Below, one piece after another: positions 34,498 to 42,907 of a DNA stretch of 64,000 nucleotides. Every line of letters begins with the position of its first letter. The stretch's first letter is position 1. The DNA lies in NCBI GenBank assembly GCA_963795555.1, contig CAWCHZ010000002.1, forward strand, positions 1,364,001-1,428,000. Reading direction: 5' to 3'. The notes under the pieces were generated by a model. That model was given only the letters and a program-made list of their open reading frames with translations, did not search any database and had not been told where the DNA came from. The stretch is from CAWCHZ01 sp963795555 (GTDB lineage Bacteria; Actinomycetota; Thermoleophilia; Solirubrobacterales; Solirubrobacteraceae). The position numbers and the translations under genes were made by a program.

Positions 34498-34561
34498 GTA
34501 CGAACATCGACATTTTGTCGTTATCCGTACGCGATGTCAAGGCGTACGACCATCGACATTT
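34498..34561 (-). promoter_or_regulatory. abiE promoter flanked by 18-bp direct repeats
   Basis: Minus-strand TTGACA (34540-34535) and CAAAAT (34517-34512), 17-bp spacer, with ATG 14 bp beyond. Two near-identical words, GTACGAACATCGACATTT (34498-34515) and GTACGACCATCGACATTT (34544-34561), bracket the promoter 46 bp apart. This fits cooperative binding of AbiEi at two sites. Confidence 0.65.
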
Positions 34562-34743
34562 CGTTGCTCTTCGTACTTCACGCCGCCGGTACGCACGATT
34601 GGTCATCACGCCTCGAAGATCGCGATAGGCGCTGCAGGTACTGCCGGGCGAGGCACGTCAGCCAACATCGTCTTGATCGCCACGGCTGCTCCCATCTTGG
34701 GCGGCACCGTAGTCCGCCGAGCGACCGTGGAGAATCCGCGGAC

Positions 34744-35799
34744 GTGTCCGAGCCGACAACCCTCAGCATCGCCCTTCGAGTACGGCGCTGGGCAGATGAG
34801 CAGGAGGTTGGCGCTCTGCGCGAGGAATCCGTCCCTGGAGCGGACGCGACTGAGCGAGTGCGACTGGCGGCACTCGGCGGGATCGTCCGTGCCATCGGCG
34901 GGGCAGGCACCGACTTCTGGCCTGAGGAGCTGGCGAGCTGGTGCTCTGCGGCACCGGCCCCTCCCGACAACCTGCTGGCGGATATCACCGTTGGGCTCGA
35001 CCGCGACGAGGACCTTCTAGCGGCGATTTACGAGCGCGCCGTCACCCCTCGCCATCGTCGGCAGCTTGGCACGTTCTTCACCTCGCCGGCGCTCGTCGAG
35101 CACATGCTCGACCGGGCCGAGCACATGCTCGAATGCGCGCCCTCGGTAGTCGTCGACCCCGGAGCCGGCGTGGGAGCCTTCACCGTGGCGGCGGCCAGAC
35201 GGTGGCCGGATGCTCGCATCCTGGCCGTCGACGTCAACCTCGTCACACTGGGCCTCCTCGGCGCACGGCTCACCTATGAGGGCCTCGTGGACCACGCGAC
35301 CCTGGTCCACGAGGACTTCCTCGCGTGGATCCAGCACTCAGCCCCCGGTGATACCGGCCCCTGGCTTTACCTCGGCAACCCGCCTTACACCCGCACGCAA
35401 GCGCTCGACGCCGAAACCAAAATTCAGGCGTCGACGCTGACGCGAGGGGCCGTCACGAGCGGTCACGCCACTCTGTCCACGATTTTCGCTGCCGCCATCC
35501 AGGACCGACTGCGCCCCCAGGATGCGACATGCCTCCTCCTCCCTGCCGCATGGACCCACACGCGCAGCGCCCGCGAGCTGCGAGAGGCTCTCTGGAAGAA
35601 GGTCTGGCGGCCGCTCGAGCTGCACCGCTGGCCGAGCCGAACACGAGCGTTCGTCGGACCCGGCGTGACTGCCACGATTCTGTCGCTGGGCGCCCACCGA
35701 CAACGACGTCAGCCGTACCGCTTCGCCCGCGCCGAGATCAGAGACGGCCGCGTGAGCTGTTGTAGAGCAGCGCGCTACCTACGAATGCCGGGCGAATGA
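34744..35799 (+). CDS. N-6 adenine DNA methylase, C-terminally truncated
   Basis: 351 residues from GTG 34744 (GGAG 11 bp ahead). Motif I VVDPGAGVGAFTVAAARRWP and catalytic motif IV GNPPYTRTQ identify an amino-methyltransferase; RRQLGTFFTSPALVEHML is the usual pre-motif of type I/IIG-like enzymes. After LSLGAHRQRRQPYRFARAEI the sequence stops abruptly, without the target-recognition region expected in such enzymes (normally >500 residues), and no endonuclease partner is present. It is probably a decaying remnant of a restriction or defence methylase. Confidence 0.72.
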   Translation: MSEPTTLSIALRVRRWADEQEVGALREESVPGADATERVRLAALGGIVRAIGGAGTDFWPEELASWCSAAPAPPDNLLADITVGLDRDEDLLAAIYERAVTPRHRRQLGTFFTSPALVEHMLDRAEHMLECAPSVVVDPGAGVGAFTVAAARRWPDARILAVDVNLVTLGLLGARLTYEGLVDHATLVHEDFLAWIQHSAPGDTGPWLYLGNPPYTRTQALDAETKIQASTLTRGAVTSGHATLSTIFAAAIQDRLRPQDATCLLLPAAWTHTRSARELREALWKKVWRPLELHRWPSRTRAFVGPGVTATILSLGAHRQRRQPYRFARAEIRDGRVSCCRAARYLRMPGE

Positions 35800-36457
35800 G
35801 CCGCCGACCCTCGAGGCCCCGCCGGCTTTGCAGCGGCGAGTGGTGCCGCATGACATCAGCAGCCGACGCGAGCACGAAACGCAGGTCGCGGCATGCTACG
35901 AGAGGCCTCAAGCGGAAGCCGTCCGCCGAGCAAACGACCGGGCTTGCGGCGAGTGAGTGGACTTCGCGCGAGCCAGCCCCGATCTTCCTGATCCCCGCAT
36001 CTCCTGGCACCTCACGTCCAGCGGGCCACGCAGCGTCGCCACCCTGACGATCTCCCAGCGATCCCGATCGGCGCGATCACCCATCTTCTGTCGACGCGGT
36101 AGCGGCATCGGTGAGCCTCTCTGCCCGGCGGGCTGCGGGCGTGGCGTGCGTCACCGGGCACCGAAGCGCCTCAGCACGCGGTTTGCAGACGAGCTGGATG
36201 CCGGCCTGCACGAGCTTCTACCCGAGCTGCAAACGCGACCGCGTCACCGGCAACCTAGAGAAGCTTGGCTGTGCGTCGCTCGTGTGGGTCCGGCTCGCTC
36301 GCCTGGGTCTCGCGGGCAAGTTTCGTACCGTCGCGTGCTCCGCGAGACAGATCTACGCCCGTCCCGCTTCCGCCGCGACCAACGCCTCGACTTCGATCTC
36401 TGCACGCTGTGACCCCACCGTCGTCCGAACTATGAGGCAGCGTTCTCCGCTGCCGGA
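35800..36457. other. 658-bp stretch without a recognisable gene
   Basis: Frames at 35957-36412 and 36111-36461 (+) have no recognisable domain, no good ribosome site and atypical composition. It lies between a truncated methylase and a split GGDEF gene, so it is most likely decayed coding DNA within the island. Confidence 0.45.
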
Positions 36458-37021
36458 TTAGGCGGCGATCTCTGGTGCCGACACCGGGGGCACGGATGCT
36501 TGGACGTGTCGAAGCCGGGGCGCGCAGACCTGGTTGCGTCCGCTGCGCTTGGCTTCGTAGAGGGCCTGATCGGCTCGGGCCAACAGATCGTCGCAATTGA
36601 GGTCTGCCCCGCTGGCGGCGGCCACGCCAATCGACAATGTGACGTCGATGTCGGCGGGCCGCTGGCCCTCGGTCGCGGCCCGCAGCCGCCCGGCTACTTC
36701 GACGCCTTCCCGTAGACTCGTACCGGGCAGCACGAGGACGATCTCGTCTCCCCCAAGCCGGTAGACGAGTTCGAACGAACGAAGCTCCCCAGTGATCGCC
36801 TCAGCCGTGCCCCGAAGGACGGCGTCGCCACGCTCGTGCCCATACAGGTCGTTGATGAACTTGAACTCATCGATATCACAGGCGATAACGCAGATTGGCT
36901 GTTGGGTTCGCGCGGCCCGCTGAGTCATTTCCTGCAGTCGAGCGGGAAGCGTCCGACGGTTCAGAAGGCCAGTGAGCGGATCGAGGATCGATTCACTCCG
37001 GTGCTCGCGCTCGGCTCGCAT
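36458..37021 (-). CDS. GGDEF-domain protein (diguanylate cyclase catalytic part)
   Basis: 187 residues containing one GGDEF domain: DPLTGLLNRRTLPARLQEM, the metal Asp in CDIDEFKFINDLYGHERGD, the active loop RLGGDEIVLVL (Ile in place of the last Phe) and ARADQALYEAKRSGRN. GGDEF proteins make c-di-GMP from two GTP. The start overlaps the stop of the upstream membrane part by one base (TGATG). A one-base shift would join both into a normal membrane-anchored diguanylate cyclase, so this may be half of a frameshifted gene. Confidence 0.8.
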   Translation of the reverse strand: MRAEREHRSESILDPLTGLLNRRTLPARLQEMTQRAARTQQPICVIACDIDEFKFINDLYGHERGDAVLRGTAEAITGELRSFELVYRLGGDEIVLVLPGTSLREGVEVAGRLRAATEGQRPADIDVTLSIGVAAASGADLNCDDLLARADQALYEAKRSGRNQVCAPRLRHVQASVPPVSAPEIAA

Positions 37022-37533
37022 CAGCGTGGCGGAAACGCGGACACGCAGACGAGTACGGCGAGAGTCATAAACAGCAGGGTCGGGTTATGAATCAGGCGAG
37101 CAGGAGCCACTCCGGCCGTGGCGGCAATCAGGATGGCGGCAGTCACGCCGAGCCCGAGCACTATGCCGCGAGATGACCAGCGGAGCGGGAGCGTCGCCGC
37201 AGCGATGATCAGCCACAGCATCATCGGGCTCGTAGGACCGCCGGTCAACGCCACCGTAGCGCCGCCAATCAGCTGCCGGAATAGGAACAGCCACGCCAGC
37301 CAATATTCGGGCCGCTCGCTGTTCGCGATTGGGGCGCGCAGCAGCCGGTAGTGCACGAGGATCACCGCTAGCGCCAGTACCGGCCAGAGCCCAGTCCACG
37401 GCACCGAGGCGATGAACGTCAGCGCAACCGAGCCGTAGACGACCGGTAGCGATAGTCGGAGGCGATGTTCCATGTCCAACAAACGCGAGCGATCGAGTTC
37501 GCCTGGGCATAACCACGATCCGTTGTTACTCAT
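37021..37533 (-). CDS. Membrane domain, probable N-terminal half of the GGDEF protein
   Basis: 170 residues with about five hydrophobic helices (from LSLPVVYGSVALTFIASV to LLFMTLAVLVCVSAF), ending PPR and a stop exactly at the GGDEF start. In the other frame the last codons would read SATLMRAERE straight into the GGDEF domain, the usual linker of such cyclases. ATG 37533 is the assumed start; an ATG within the MEHRLRL segment is an alternative. It is either a coupled two-gene pair or one gene with a recent frameshift near the TTT at about 37036. Confidence 0.65.
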   Translation of the reverse strand: MSNNGSWLCPGELDRSRLLDMEHRLRLSLPVVYGSVALTFIASVPWTGLWPVLALAVILVHYRLLRAPIANSERPEYWLAWLFLFRQLIGGATVALTGGPTSPMMLWLIIAAATLPLRWSSRGIVLGLGVTAAILIAATAGVAPARLIHNPTLLFMTLAVLVCVSAFPPR

Positions 37534-37861
37534 CCCCTTAGAGTCGACGCTGCAGGCCTCCGGCTTGATCCGCCCGGCAAATGCATAGACGCCGGTCGTG
37601 AACTGGTTCTCGAGGATGCGCAACTTCACCTCGACCGCTCGCATCGACGTCGAGGCCACCGAGAATCAGGTCAGTCAGCGCCTCGCGTCGTCACCGGCGC
37701 ACCCGATCGGCTTCGGTCCCGCCGTGCCGGCGTGGTCCGGTGTCGCTGAATCGCGCCAAGTCCTCGTCGAGGTAGGGCTCCCAGGAGTCGACGCGCGCCC
37801 CGCGGGCCAAGGCACCTGAGGTGTCGCGGCATCCCGGGCTCCACGTTCCCGCCAATTGCCC

Positions 37862-37882
37862 GGGACAAAATCTCGGGACCAA
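37862..37882 (+). repeat. Right pair of GGGACAAA-like words, putative integrase arm sites
   Basis: GGGACAAA (37862-37869) and GGGACCAA (37875-37882), 13-bp period, 62 bp inside the right attachment repeat. They mirror the pair at 21158-21177 in sequence and orientation. Confidence 0.45.
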
Positions 37883-37912
37883 CCGCCAATCCATCGGTTC
37901 TCCGGCCAAAAG

Positions 37913-37937
37913 AAAAGGCCCGGATTTCCGGGCCTTT
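37913..37937 (-). terminator. Rho-independent terminator of tRNA-fMet
   Basis: Inverted repeat AAAGGCCCGGA - TT - TCCGGGCCTTT (37914-37937). On the minus strand it is followed by a T-rich run (CCTTTTCTTTT), right after the tRNA 3' end. It lies on the island side of the attachment repeat, so the element supplied it. Confidence 0.85.
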
Positions 37938-37943
37938 CTTTGT

Positions 37944-38018
<75 letters not shown>

Positions 38019-38141
38019 GCGAAGTAGTGATTATACGCCCCCTGTGGGCGATGGACAAGCCCGTGGGTTGATCACCGGACAAGCCCTCGGCAACGGGCGC
38101 GGGCTGGCGCGGCGCGGCGCGCTGCCCTACGCTTCGCCGCC

Positions 38142-39077
38142 ATGCGCTTGGCCGTCGTCGACATCGGGTCGAACTCCACCCGCCTGCTGATCGCCGATGT
38201 CGAGGGGCGCGACCTCGTGGAGATCAGCCGCCGCAGCGAGGTGACCCGCCTGGGCGCGGGCGTCGATGCGGCCGGGCGGCTTGCGGGCGAGTCGATGGAG
38301 CGCGTGTTCCGGGTGCTCGACGAGTACGACGCGGAGATCGATGGCGCCCGCTGCGAGGCCCGCGTGGCCGTGCTCACCAGCGCGGTGCGCGACGCGACCA
38401 ACGGCGTGGACTTCACCGAGCAGGTGCGCCATCGCTACGGACTCGATGCGCGCACGATCGAGGGCGACGAGGAGGCACGGCTGACCTTTCTGGGCGCGGC
38501 CAGCGAGCGCCCCGCCGGCGGCTCCCCGATCGTCGTGATCGACATCGGCGGCGGATCGACCGAGCTGGTCGTGGGCACGCCACCGGACGCGATGTCATTT
38601 CACGTCTCGACCCAGGCAGGCGTCGTGCGGCAGACCGAGCGCCATCTCAGCGAGCCGCCCAACGCCCCCGAGCTTGAGGCCCTTGCTGAAGAGGTGCGAG
38701 CGATCGTCAGCTCGGCCGTTCCCGCAGACGTCCGCCGCCAGGCCAGCGCCGCGGTCGCCGTCGCTGGTACGGCGACCTCCTGCGCCGCGATCGACCAGGA
38801 GCTCGACCCCTACGACGCGAGCAGGGTTCACGGCTATAACCTGCCGCTGGATCATTTGGATCGCATGCGTGAGCGGCTGGCCGCCATGCCCCTCGCGCAG
38901 CGCCGCCAGATCAAGGGCCTGCACCCTGACCGTGCGCCGACGATCGTCGCCGGCGTGATGATCCTCCAGGAGGCGCTGAAGGCGTTCGGGCTCGACGAGA
39001 CCGAGATATCCGAGCACGACATCCTGCGCGGTGTGGCCCTCCAGTACGCCGCCGAGCGGATTGCGCAAAGCACTTAG
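38142..39077 (+). CDS. Ppx/GppA family exopolyphosphatase
   Basis: 311 residues, the short actinobacterial form with only the two actin-like ASKHA domains. Motifs: VVDIGSNSTRLLIADV (phosphate 1), RVAVLTSAVRDATNG, the catalytic Glu in EGDEEARLTFLG, VVIDIGGGSTELVVG (phosphate 2) and VAVAGTATSCAA. It removes phosphate from polyphosphate and/or pppGpp. ATG 38142 gives the normal N-terminus. It lies 123 bp beyond the tRNA-fMet 5' end, in chromosomal DNA. Confidence 0.92.
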   Translation: MRLAVVDIGSNSTRLLIADVEGRDLVEISRRSEVTRLGAGVDAAGRLAGESMERVFRVLDEYDAEIDGARCEARVAVLTSAVRDATNGVDFTEQVRHRYGLDARTIEGDEEARLTFLGAASERPAGGSPIVVIDIGGGSTELVVGTPPDAMSFHVSTQAGVVRQTERHLSEPPNAPELEALAEEVRAIVSSAVPADVRRQASAAVAVAGTATSCAAIDQELDPYDASRVHGYNLPLDHLDRMRERLAAMPLAQRRQIKGLHPDRAPTIVAGVMILQEALKAFGLDETEISEHDILRGVALQYAAERIAQST

Positions 39078-39078
39078 T

Positions 39079-39452
39079 TTGCCTGATCCTTGGCTGGTAG
39101 GGCATACTTTCCCTGTCGGGTGACGGGGTTGCCGTGCCTTCGGGTGCGGCTCATCCCTCGATCCCGCGCCATAGGTCCGGGCGAAGCCGCACGATACGGC
39201 GCCTCCCGCCGCTCGGACCACCCAAAACGGCCCCTTCATGGCACGTACCCCTGCCCGTCCTGACGGGGCCACTTGGAAACCGCCCGCACGATGCGGGCGG
39301 TTTCCTCGTCTGGGGACGGTTTGGCGCGGCTACGGCCCCCCGTTTGGGGGGAAACTCGATCCCCGCAGGACGGCGATCGTGTCCGGGGGCCATACCCTTG
39401 CTGGACGTCTGTGCAACGCAGCCGGTGACCCCGCACACCAAGGAGGACCGCG
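39079..39452 (+). other. 374-bp intergenic region, candidate structured leader RNA
   Basis: A possible promoter TTGCCT-18 bp-CATACT starts about 39080, directly after ppx. The downstream DNA is full of complementary words. They include a perfect 14-bp stem GGAAACCGCCCGCA / TGCGGGCGGTTTCC with a 3-nt loop (39275-39305) and a GGGGACGG, CCCCCC-GTTT-GGGGGG (near 39342) and GGACGG-CGATCG-TGTCC series up to the small gene at 39453. No known riboswitch consensus is recognised. No coding frame is convincing. Confidence 0.4.
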
Positions 39453-39662
39453 ATGCACGCAGCTGCCTTGACCGAAGGCCCGATCGGCCTCGAGCATCCC
39501 CTGCAGCAGCGCCCCACCCTGACCGGGGACGCGCTCGATGAGGTGGCCGCCGCAACGGGAGCGCGAACGCCGTTGCTGGCCCACGGTGGACTTGCCGGCG
39601 AGGACTACGACGAGCCCAACGCGCTCGACCCGCAGATCTACGCCTGGCTGGTCACGCCTTAG
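39453..39662 (+). CDS. Small uncharacterised protein (69 residues)
   Basis: ATG 39453 is preceded by a strong AAGGAGG site 7 bp upstream, which argues for real translation. The sequence MHAAALTEGPIGLEHPLQQR and the C-terminal EDYDEPNALDPQIYAWLVTP match no family I recognise. It is acidic, with no membrane segment, and its conserved-looking C-terminus is rich in D, Y and W. It follows the structured leader and ends 4 bp into the convergent DsbA-like gene. Confidence 0.55.
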   Translation: MHAAALTEGPIGLEHPLQQRPTLTGDALDEVAAATGARTPLLAHGGLAGEDYDEPNALDPQIYAWLVTP

Positions 39663-40360
39663 CGGCGCGTTGACCCGCCGCTAAGCCGACAGCACTCGGT
39701 CACGAGGCGCTGGGCGGCCGCGGCTACGCCAACGCGGTGCTCGCCCCAGAACACCGTGCCATCGATCTCGATCGCCGGCAGCATCCCGCCGGGCTCGTTG
39801 CCGAGGGCGCGAGCGGTCCGCTCGAGCGTCGCATCGCGGGCCCTGTCGTCCGCAACCTCCAGGCAGTCGTCGACGTCCAGCTCAGCGATCGCGGCAGCCT
39901 CGGCCAGCACCTCTGGATCGTCGAGGTCGAATCCGCCGCCGTAGGCGAGTCGGCCGATCGCCAGCACGAAGCCGGCGGCGCGCCCGCGTTCGGCGGCGTA
40001 GGACGCCACGCGCCGCGCCGCATGACCTCCACATCGAAACGAGCCCGGCCAGATCAGTGGCAGGCCCAGCGCCGCCGCGCGGCGCTCCAGATGCTCGCAG
40101 GATTCGACCGACGTGCTTGTGCCGATGGGGCGTGCCTGGGCGCACACCGGCCACCAGCGCACCGCGACGAGCAGTCGATCGATGCGTTCGGCGGCCAAGT
40201 AGGTGGCCGGGCAGGCCACATCGACGTAACAGCTCGCCGTCGACGCTCCACGGCTCGCCGTCGACGCTCCACGGCTCGCCGCCGTCGACGCCGCGCCCGC
40301 GGTGACCCTCACCGGACGAGCGCGACGATGGCGGGCGCCCAGCATGATCAGCTCGCCCAT
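39659..40360 (-). CDS. DsbA-like thioredoxin-fold protein (HCCA isomerase-like)
   Basis: 233 residues from ATG 40360 (GGAGG 5 bp ahead). After a repetitive 35-residue N-terminus the fold begins at SCYVDVACPATYLAAERI, where the family has FYFDFVSPYSYLA. It continues with GLPLIWPGSFRCGGHAARRV, a helical insert and the closing ALGNEPGGMLPAIEIDGTVFWGEHRV. No CxxC active site is present, as in 2-hydroxychromene-2-carboxylate isomerase-type and other non-redox members. It is divergent from the HxlR gene, which may control it. Confidence 0.72.
   Translation of the reverse strand: MGELIMLGARHRRARPVRVTAGAASTAASRGASTASRGASTASCYVDVACPATYLAAERIDRLLVAVRWWPVCAQARPIGTSTSVESCEHLERRAAALGLPLIWPGSFRCGGHAARRVASYAAERGRAAGFVLAIGRLAYGGGFDLDDPEVLAEAAAIAELDVDDCLEVADDRARDATLERTARALGNEPGGMLPAIEIDGTVFWGEHRVGVAAAAQRLVTECCRLSGGSTRR
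40231..40292. repeat. 21-bp tandem repeat inside the DsbA-like gene
   Basis: Unit GCTCGCCGTCGACGCTCCAC plus one base, at 40231, 40252 and (with a 3-bp insertion) 40273. It encodes a 7-residue repeat ASTASRG just before the thioredoxin-like fold. It keeps frame, so it is a length-variable linker. Confidence 0.75.
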
Positions 40361-40600
40361 AGCGGCCTCCGGCATCCACCGCTCGTGTCTGCGTCGAGTC
40401 GTCTCATCTGGGCTCGGCTCCTCTCCTGCGTATCGACACCCACCGCTCGCTTTCTCGGCAGCGGTCATTTGAGGAGACGATCGACGGCGCTGAAACTGGC
40501 GCAAAAAACCAACAAATCGTGGAGTCAGGAGATTTTCCTCACGACGCTCGGCACTTGCACCGATAAGCTGACCATCAACGCGGGGAAAGGGAGGAAGTCG

Positions 40601-41287
40601 ATGCCGAGCGCACCACCACCGAAACGCCATCCGTATGCCCAATGGTCGCCGGACTCTCGTGCGCTCGACGTGGTCGGTGACAAGTGGACGCTGCTGATCG
40701 TCCGCGACCTGACGTCCGGCCCGCGCCGCTTCGTCGAGCTCCAGCGCGTGCTGCCCGGCATCTCGACCGAGCAGCTGCGCTCACGCCTGAACCGCATGGT
40801 CGCCGACGGCCTGCTCACGCGCCAGCGCTATCGCGAAGTGCCTCCGCGCGTGGACTACGAGCTGACTCAACGCGGACGCGCGTTGGTGCCGGTGCTCGCG
40901 GCGCTTGCGCGCTGGGGTCAGGACTGGGCGTGGGGCGCCCCGCGGGAACGTGAGGCGATCAACATTGGAGCGATCATCCGTCTGGCGCCAGGCCTGCTTG
41001 CTCCCCCGCCCTCGCTCAGCGCCACAATCGCCATCACAGTGCTGCATGCCCAGGGCGGCGAGGACCTCCACTACACGCTGACGATCGCCGGCGGTGGAGT
41101 GTCGGTGGAGGAGCACCCTGCCGACGACGCCGATGTCGAGATGATCGGCGATCGCGATGCCTGGGTTGAGGCGTTGCGCCCCAACGGCTCGGTCAAACGG
41201 CTGCAGATCGACGGCGACCGCGGGCTCGCGCTAATGCTGCTCGACGGATTGACCGCGTCGATGACGCGGTCCGCTCGCGCGGCGTAG
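40601..41287 (+). CDS. HxlR-family regulator with C-terminal SCP2-like domain
   Basis: 228 residues. The N-terminal HxlR winged helix (about 10-105) has CSR-less start YAQWSPDSRALDVVGDKWTL, LTSGPRRFVELQRVLPGIST and LTQRGRALVPVLAALARWGQ. The redox cysteine common at the N-terminus of some members is absent. The C-terminal part (about 125-225) resembles an SCP2-type sterol-carrier fold often fused to HxlR in Actinobacteria. GGGAGG lies 7 bp before ATG 40601. It is divergent from the DsbA-like gene, with 240 bp between. Confidence 0.83.
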   Translation: MPSAPPPKRHPYAQWSPDSRALDVVGDKWTLLIVRDLTSGPRRFVELQRVLPGISTEQLRSRLNRMVADGLLTRQRYREVPPRVDYELTQRGRALVPVLAALARWGQDWAWGAPREREAINIGAIIRLAPGLLAPPPSLSATIAITVLHAQGGEDLHYTLTIAGGGVSVEEHPADDADVEMIGDRDAWVEALRPNGSVKRLQIDGDRGLALMLLDGLTASMTRSARAA

Positions 41288-41320
41288 CACCTCGCTCCGC
41301 TCGCGCGGCGTAGCGCCTCG

Positions 41321-41827
41321 CTAGGCGCTCGCCAGCTCGACCGCGCGCAGCAGGCTGGGCACGCTCTGCGGTCCGCGCAGGGTGACCGCGATTCGACCGC
41401 CGCGGTCCAGCACGAACGTCGTCGGCAATCCGGTCAGGTCGTAGCGCTCGCCCGCCACGCCGTCGGGATCGCGCAGCACCGTGAACGTCCAGCCATGCCG
41501 CCGGATGAAGTGGCGCGCGCCTCCCACAGCGTCCGACCAATCGATCCCGACGACGGTCGCGCGTCCAGCCAGCGAGCGCGAGACCTGCTCGAGCGCGCCG
41601 GCCTCGCGCTCGCATGGGGCACACCAGCTGGCCCAGAAGCTGACGACGGCCGGGCGGCCGCGCAGCTGCGCGAGGTCCACGCGGGAGCCCATGAGCACGG
41701 CCGTCGGCAGCGGCGGCGCGGCGCGGCGCGACGGCAGCTGATGGCCGCTCGTGGCGACTTCCGCGATCACGAGCGCCAGCACGCCGGTGCCGACCAGGCC
41801 GAGCGTCACGCCGAGCCGCCGGCGCAT
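41321..41827 (-). CDS. TlpA-like thioredoxin-fold protein, membrane-anchored
   Basis: 168 residues. A hydrophobic N-terminal helix (about 5-25) is followed by an AhpC/TSA-Redoxin/TlpA fold with the redox site SFWASWCAPCEREAGALEQV (CxxC), and GLPTTFVLDRGGRIAVTLRG with the cis-proline. It acts outside the membrane in thiol reduction, for example cytochrome c or copper-site maturation. It lies 5 bp after the SCO1 gene, so the pair probably functions together in cytochrome oxidase assembly. Confidence 0.87.
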   Translation of the reverse strand: MRRRLGVTLGLVGTGVLALVIAEVATSGHQLPSRRAAPPLPTAVLMGSRVDLAQLRGRPAVVSFWASWCAPCEREAGALEQVSRSLAGRATVVGIDWSDAVGGARHFIRRHGWTFTVLRDPDGVAGERYDLTGLPTTFVLDRGGRIAVTLRGPQSVPSLLRAVELASA

Positions 41828-41832
41828 CGCGC

Positions 41833-42513
41833 TCAGCGACCGGCCAGGATCGGCACGTCGTGGACGATCTGATCCGGCGTGAAGTTGGAGGGGTAGAGCG
41901 TCGTGACGTCGCCGCTGGCGCTGATCCCATAGATCAGCGCCGAATGCGCGACGAGCTCGGGATCATGCGGGTCGCGCTGCGATGCGATCCCCCAGGTGCG
42001 CCAGACGCGGCTGAGCTGCGCGGCTGAGCCGATCAGATACTCCATCCGCCCGGTCAGCTCGTGGTTGGCCAGGAACGCCGCCACAGTGCGCGGCGTGTCT
42101 CCAATCGGATCGGTCGAGACGGCAACCAGCTGGACGCGCCTGGCAGCGGGCCCGAGCCGCATCAGCGCCGTGTGCAGGTTGCCAGCGATCAGCGGGCAGA
42201 CGTCCGGGCAATGGGTGTAGAGGAACGTCACCAGCACCGCCTTGCCGTGGTAGCGGCTGATGTCGATGCGGTGCCCCAGCGAGTCGCGCAGGATCAGTGG
42301 AGCGGCCGGTCGGGGGGGATCGGCAACCGCGCCGGCAAGCTGGGCGGCACCAGACGGCGCCGTGGTCACCACCGCCGCGCCGGTGGAGGTTGGCGCGCTC
42401 TGCGAGGAGCCGCAGCCGCCGATCAGTGCGGCGCCAGCCAGCGCGGCGCCGGCCAGCAGCGCCAGCGCGAGCATCGATCGGCCGCGGCGCGCACGTGTCA
42501 GCGGTCCCATCAC
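41833..42513 (-). CDS. SCO1/SenC copper-chaperone lipoprotein
   Basis: 226 residues. A signal segment ends in the lipobox LIGGC, then a Ser/Thr/Ala-rich linker. The SCO domain has the copper-binding CPDVCP (CxxxC) in VTFLYTHCPDVCPLIAGN, the later His in VAHSALIYGIS, and the strand LVAVSTDPIGDTPRTVAAF. It delivers copper to, or reduces thiols of, the CuA site of cytochrome c oxidase. ATG 42513 or the next ATG 42510 can be the start. It is co-transcribed with the TlpA-like gene. Confidence 0.9.
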   Translation of the reverse strand: MMGPLTRARRGRSMLALALLAGAALAGAALIGGCGSSQSAPTSTGAAVVTTAPSGAAQLAGAVADPPRPAAPLILRDSLGHRIDISRYHGKAVLVTFLYTHCPDVCPLIAGNLHTALMRLGPAARRVQLVAVSTDPIGDTPRTVAAFLANHELTGRMEYLIGSAAQLSRVWRTWGIASQRDPHDPELVAHSALIYGISASGDVTTLYPSNFTPDQIVHDVPILAGR

Positions 42514-42646
42514 GCCCTTCAGTCTGTCAGGAAGGGCTTAACTGCTGCTAACCACGCCCGCGGCAGCCACCGCACCGCCGCGGCGAGCACCGGCAGCGCA
42601 GCGCGCTCCAAGCGTCGGCGCAGACAAGACGCCGCGGCTCGACGGA

Positions 42647-42732
42647 TGCCCGGGGTGGGACTCGAACCCACACGCCCCTCAGGGGACAGCCGATTTTAAG
42701 TCGGCCGCGTTTGCCAATTACGCCACCCGGGC
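42647..42732 (-). tRNA. tRNA-Leu (TAA)
   Basis: 86 nt without encoded CCA. The acceptor is GCCCGGG/CCCGGGC, the D-loop AATTGGCAAACGC, and the anticodon loop CTTAAAA (anticodon TAA). A long class II variable arm (TGTCCCCTGAGGGGCG) and the T-arm GTGGG-TTCGAGT-CCCAC follow. All elements of a bacterial leucine tRNA are present. Confidence 0.95.
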
Positions 42733-42907
42733 CGGCAGCGAGTCTAGAGCGACCGGCGCCAGCGATGGCGAGCGCCACCGGGCTCAGGATGGCCTTCGGA
42801 CTGCTCGGGATGGCTGCGGCAGGACGGCAGGGGCTGCAAGCAGCCGCCCGCGCACGCAACTTGGTCGTTGGTAGCGTGTTGTCGCTGCAGGCCCCCCGAT
42901 CTGACGA

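Larger units (their letters stand above)
37534..37943. other. Right-end non-coding segment of the island
   Basis: 410 bp with no convincing gene; short frames on both strands lack domains. It holds a right-end GGGACAAA word pair (37862-37882) and the tRNA terminator hairpin (37914-37937). The promoter of the GGDEF pair is presumably in the left part. Confidence 0.5.

Noticed and set aside
34003..34743. Extension of the adenine methylase frame 247 codons upstream
   Set aside because: This part is antisense to the AbiE antitoxin gene and its promoter; the GTG at 34744 has a GGAG ahead and begins methylase-like sequence.
39079..39452. A known riboswitch (c-di-GMP, c-di-AMP, cobalamin, guanidine) or RNase P/SRP/tmRNA
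   Set aside because: None of the conserved core words of these RNAs could be placed; only generic hairpins are seen.
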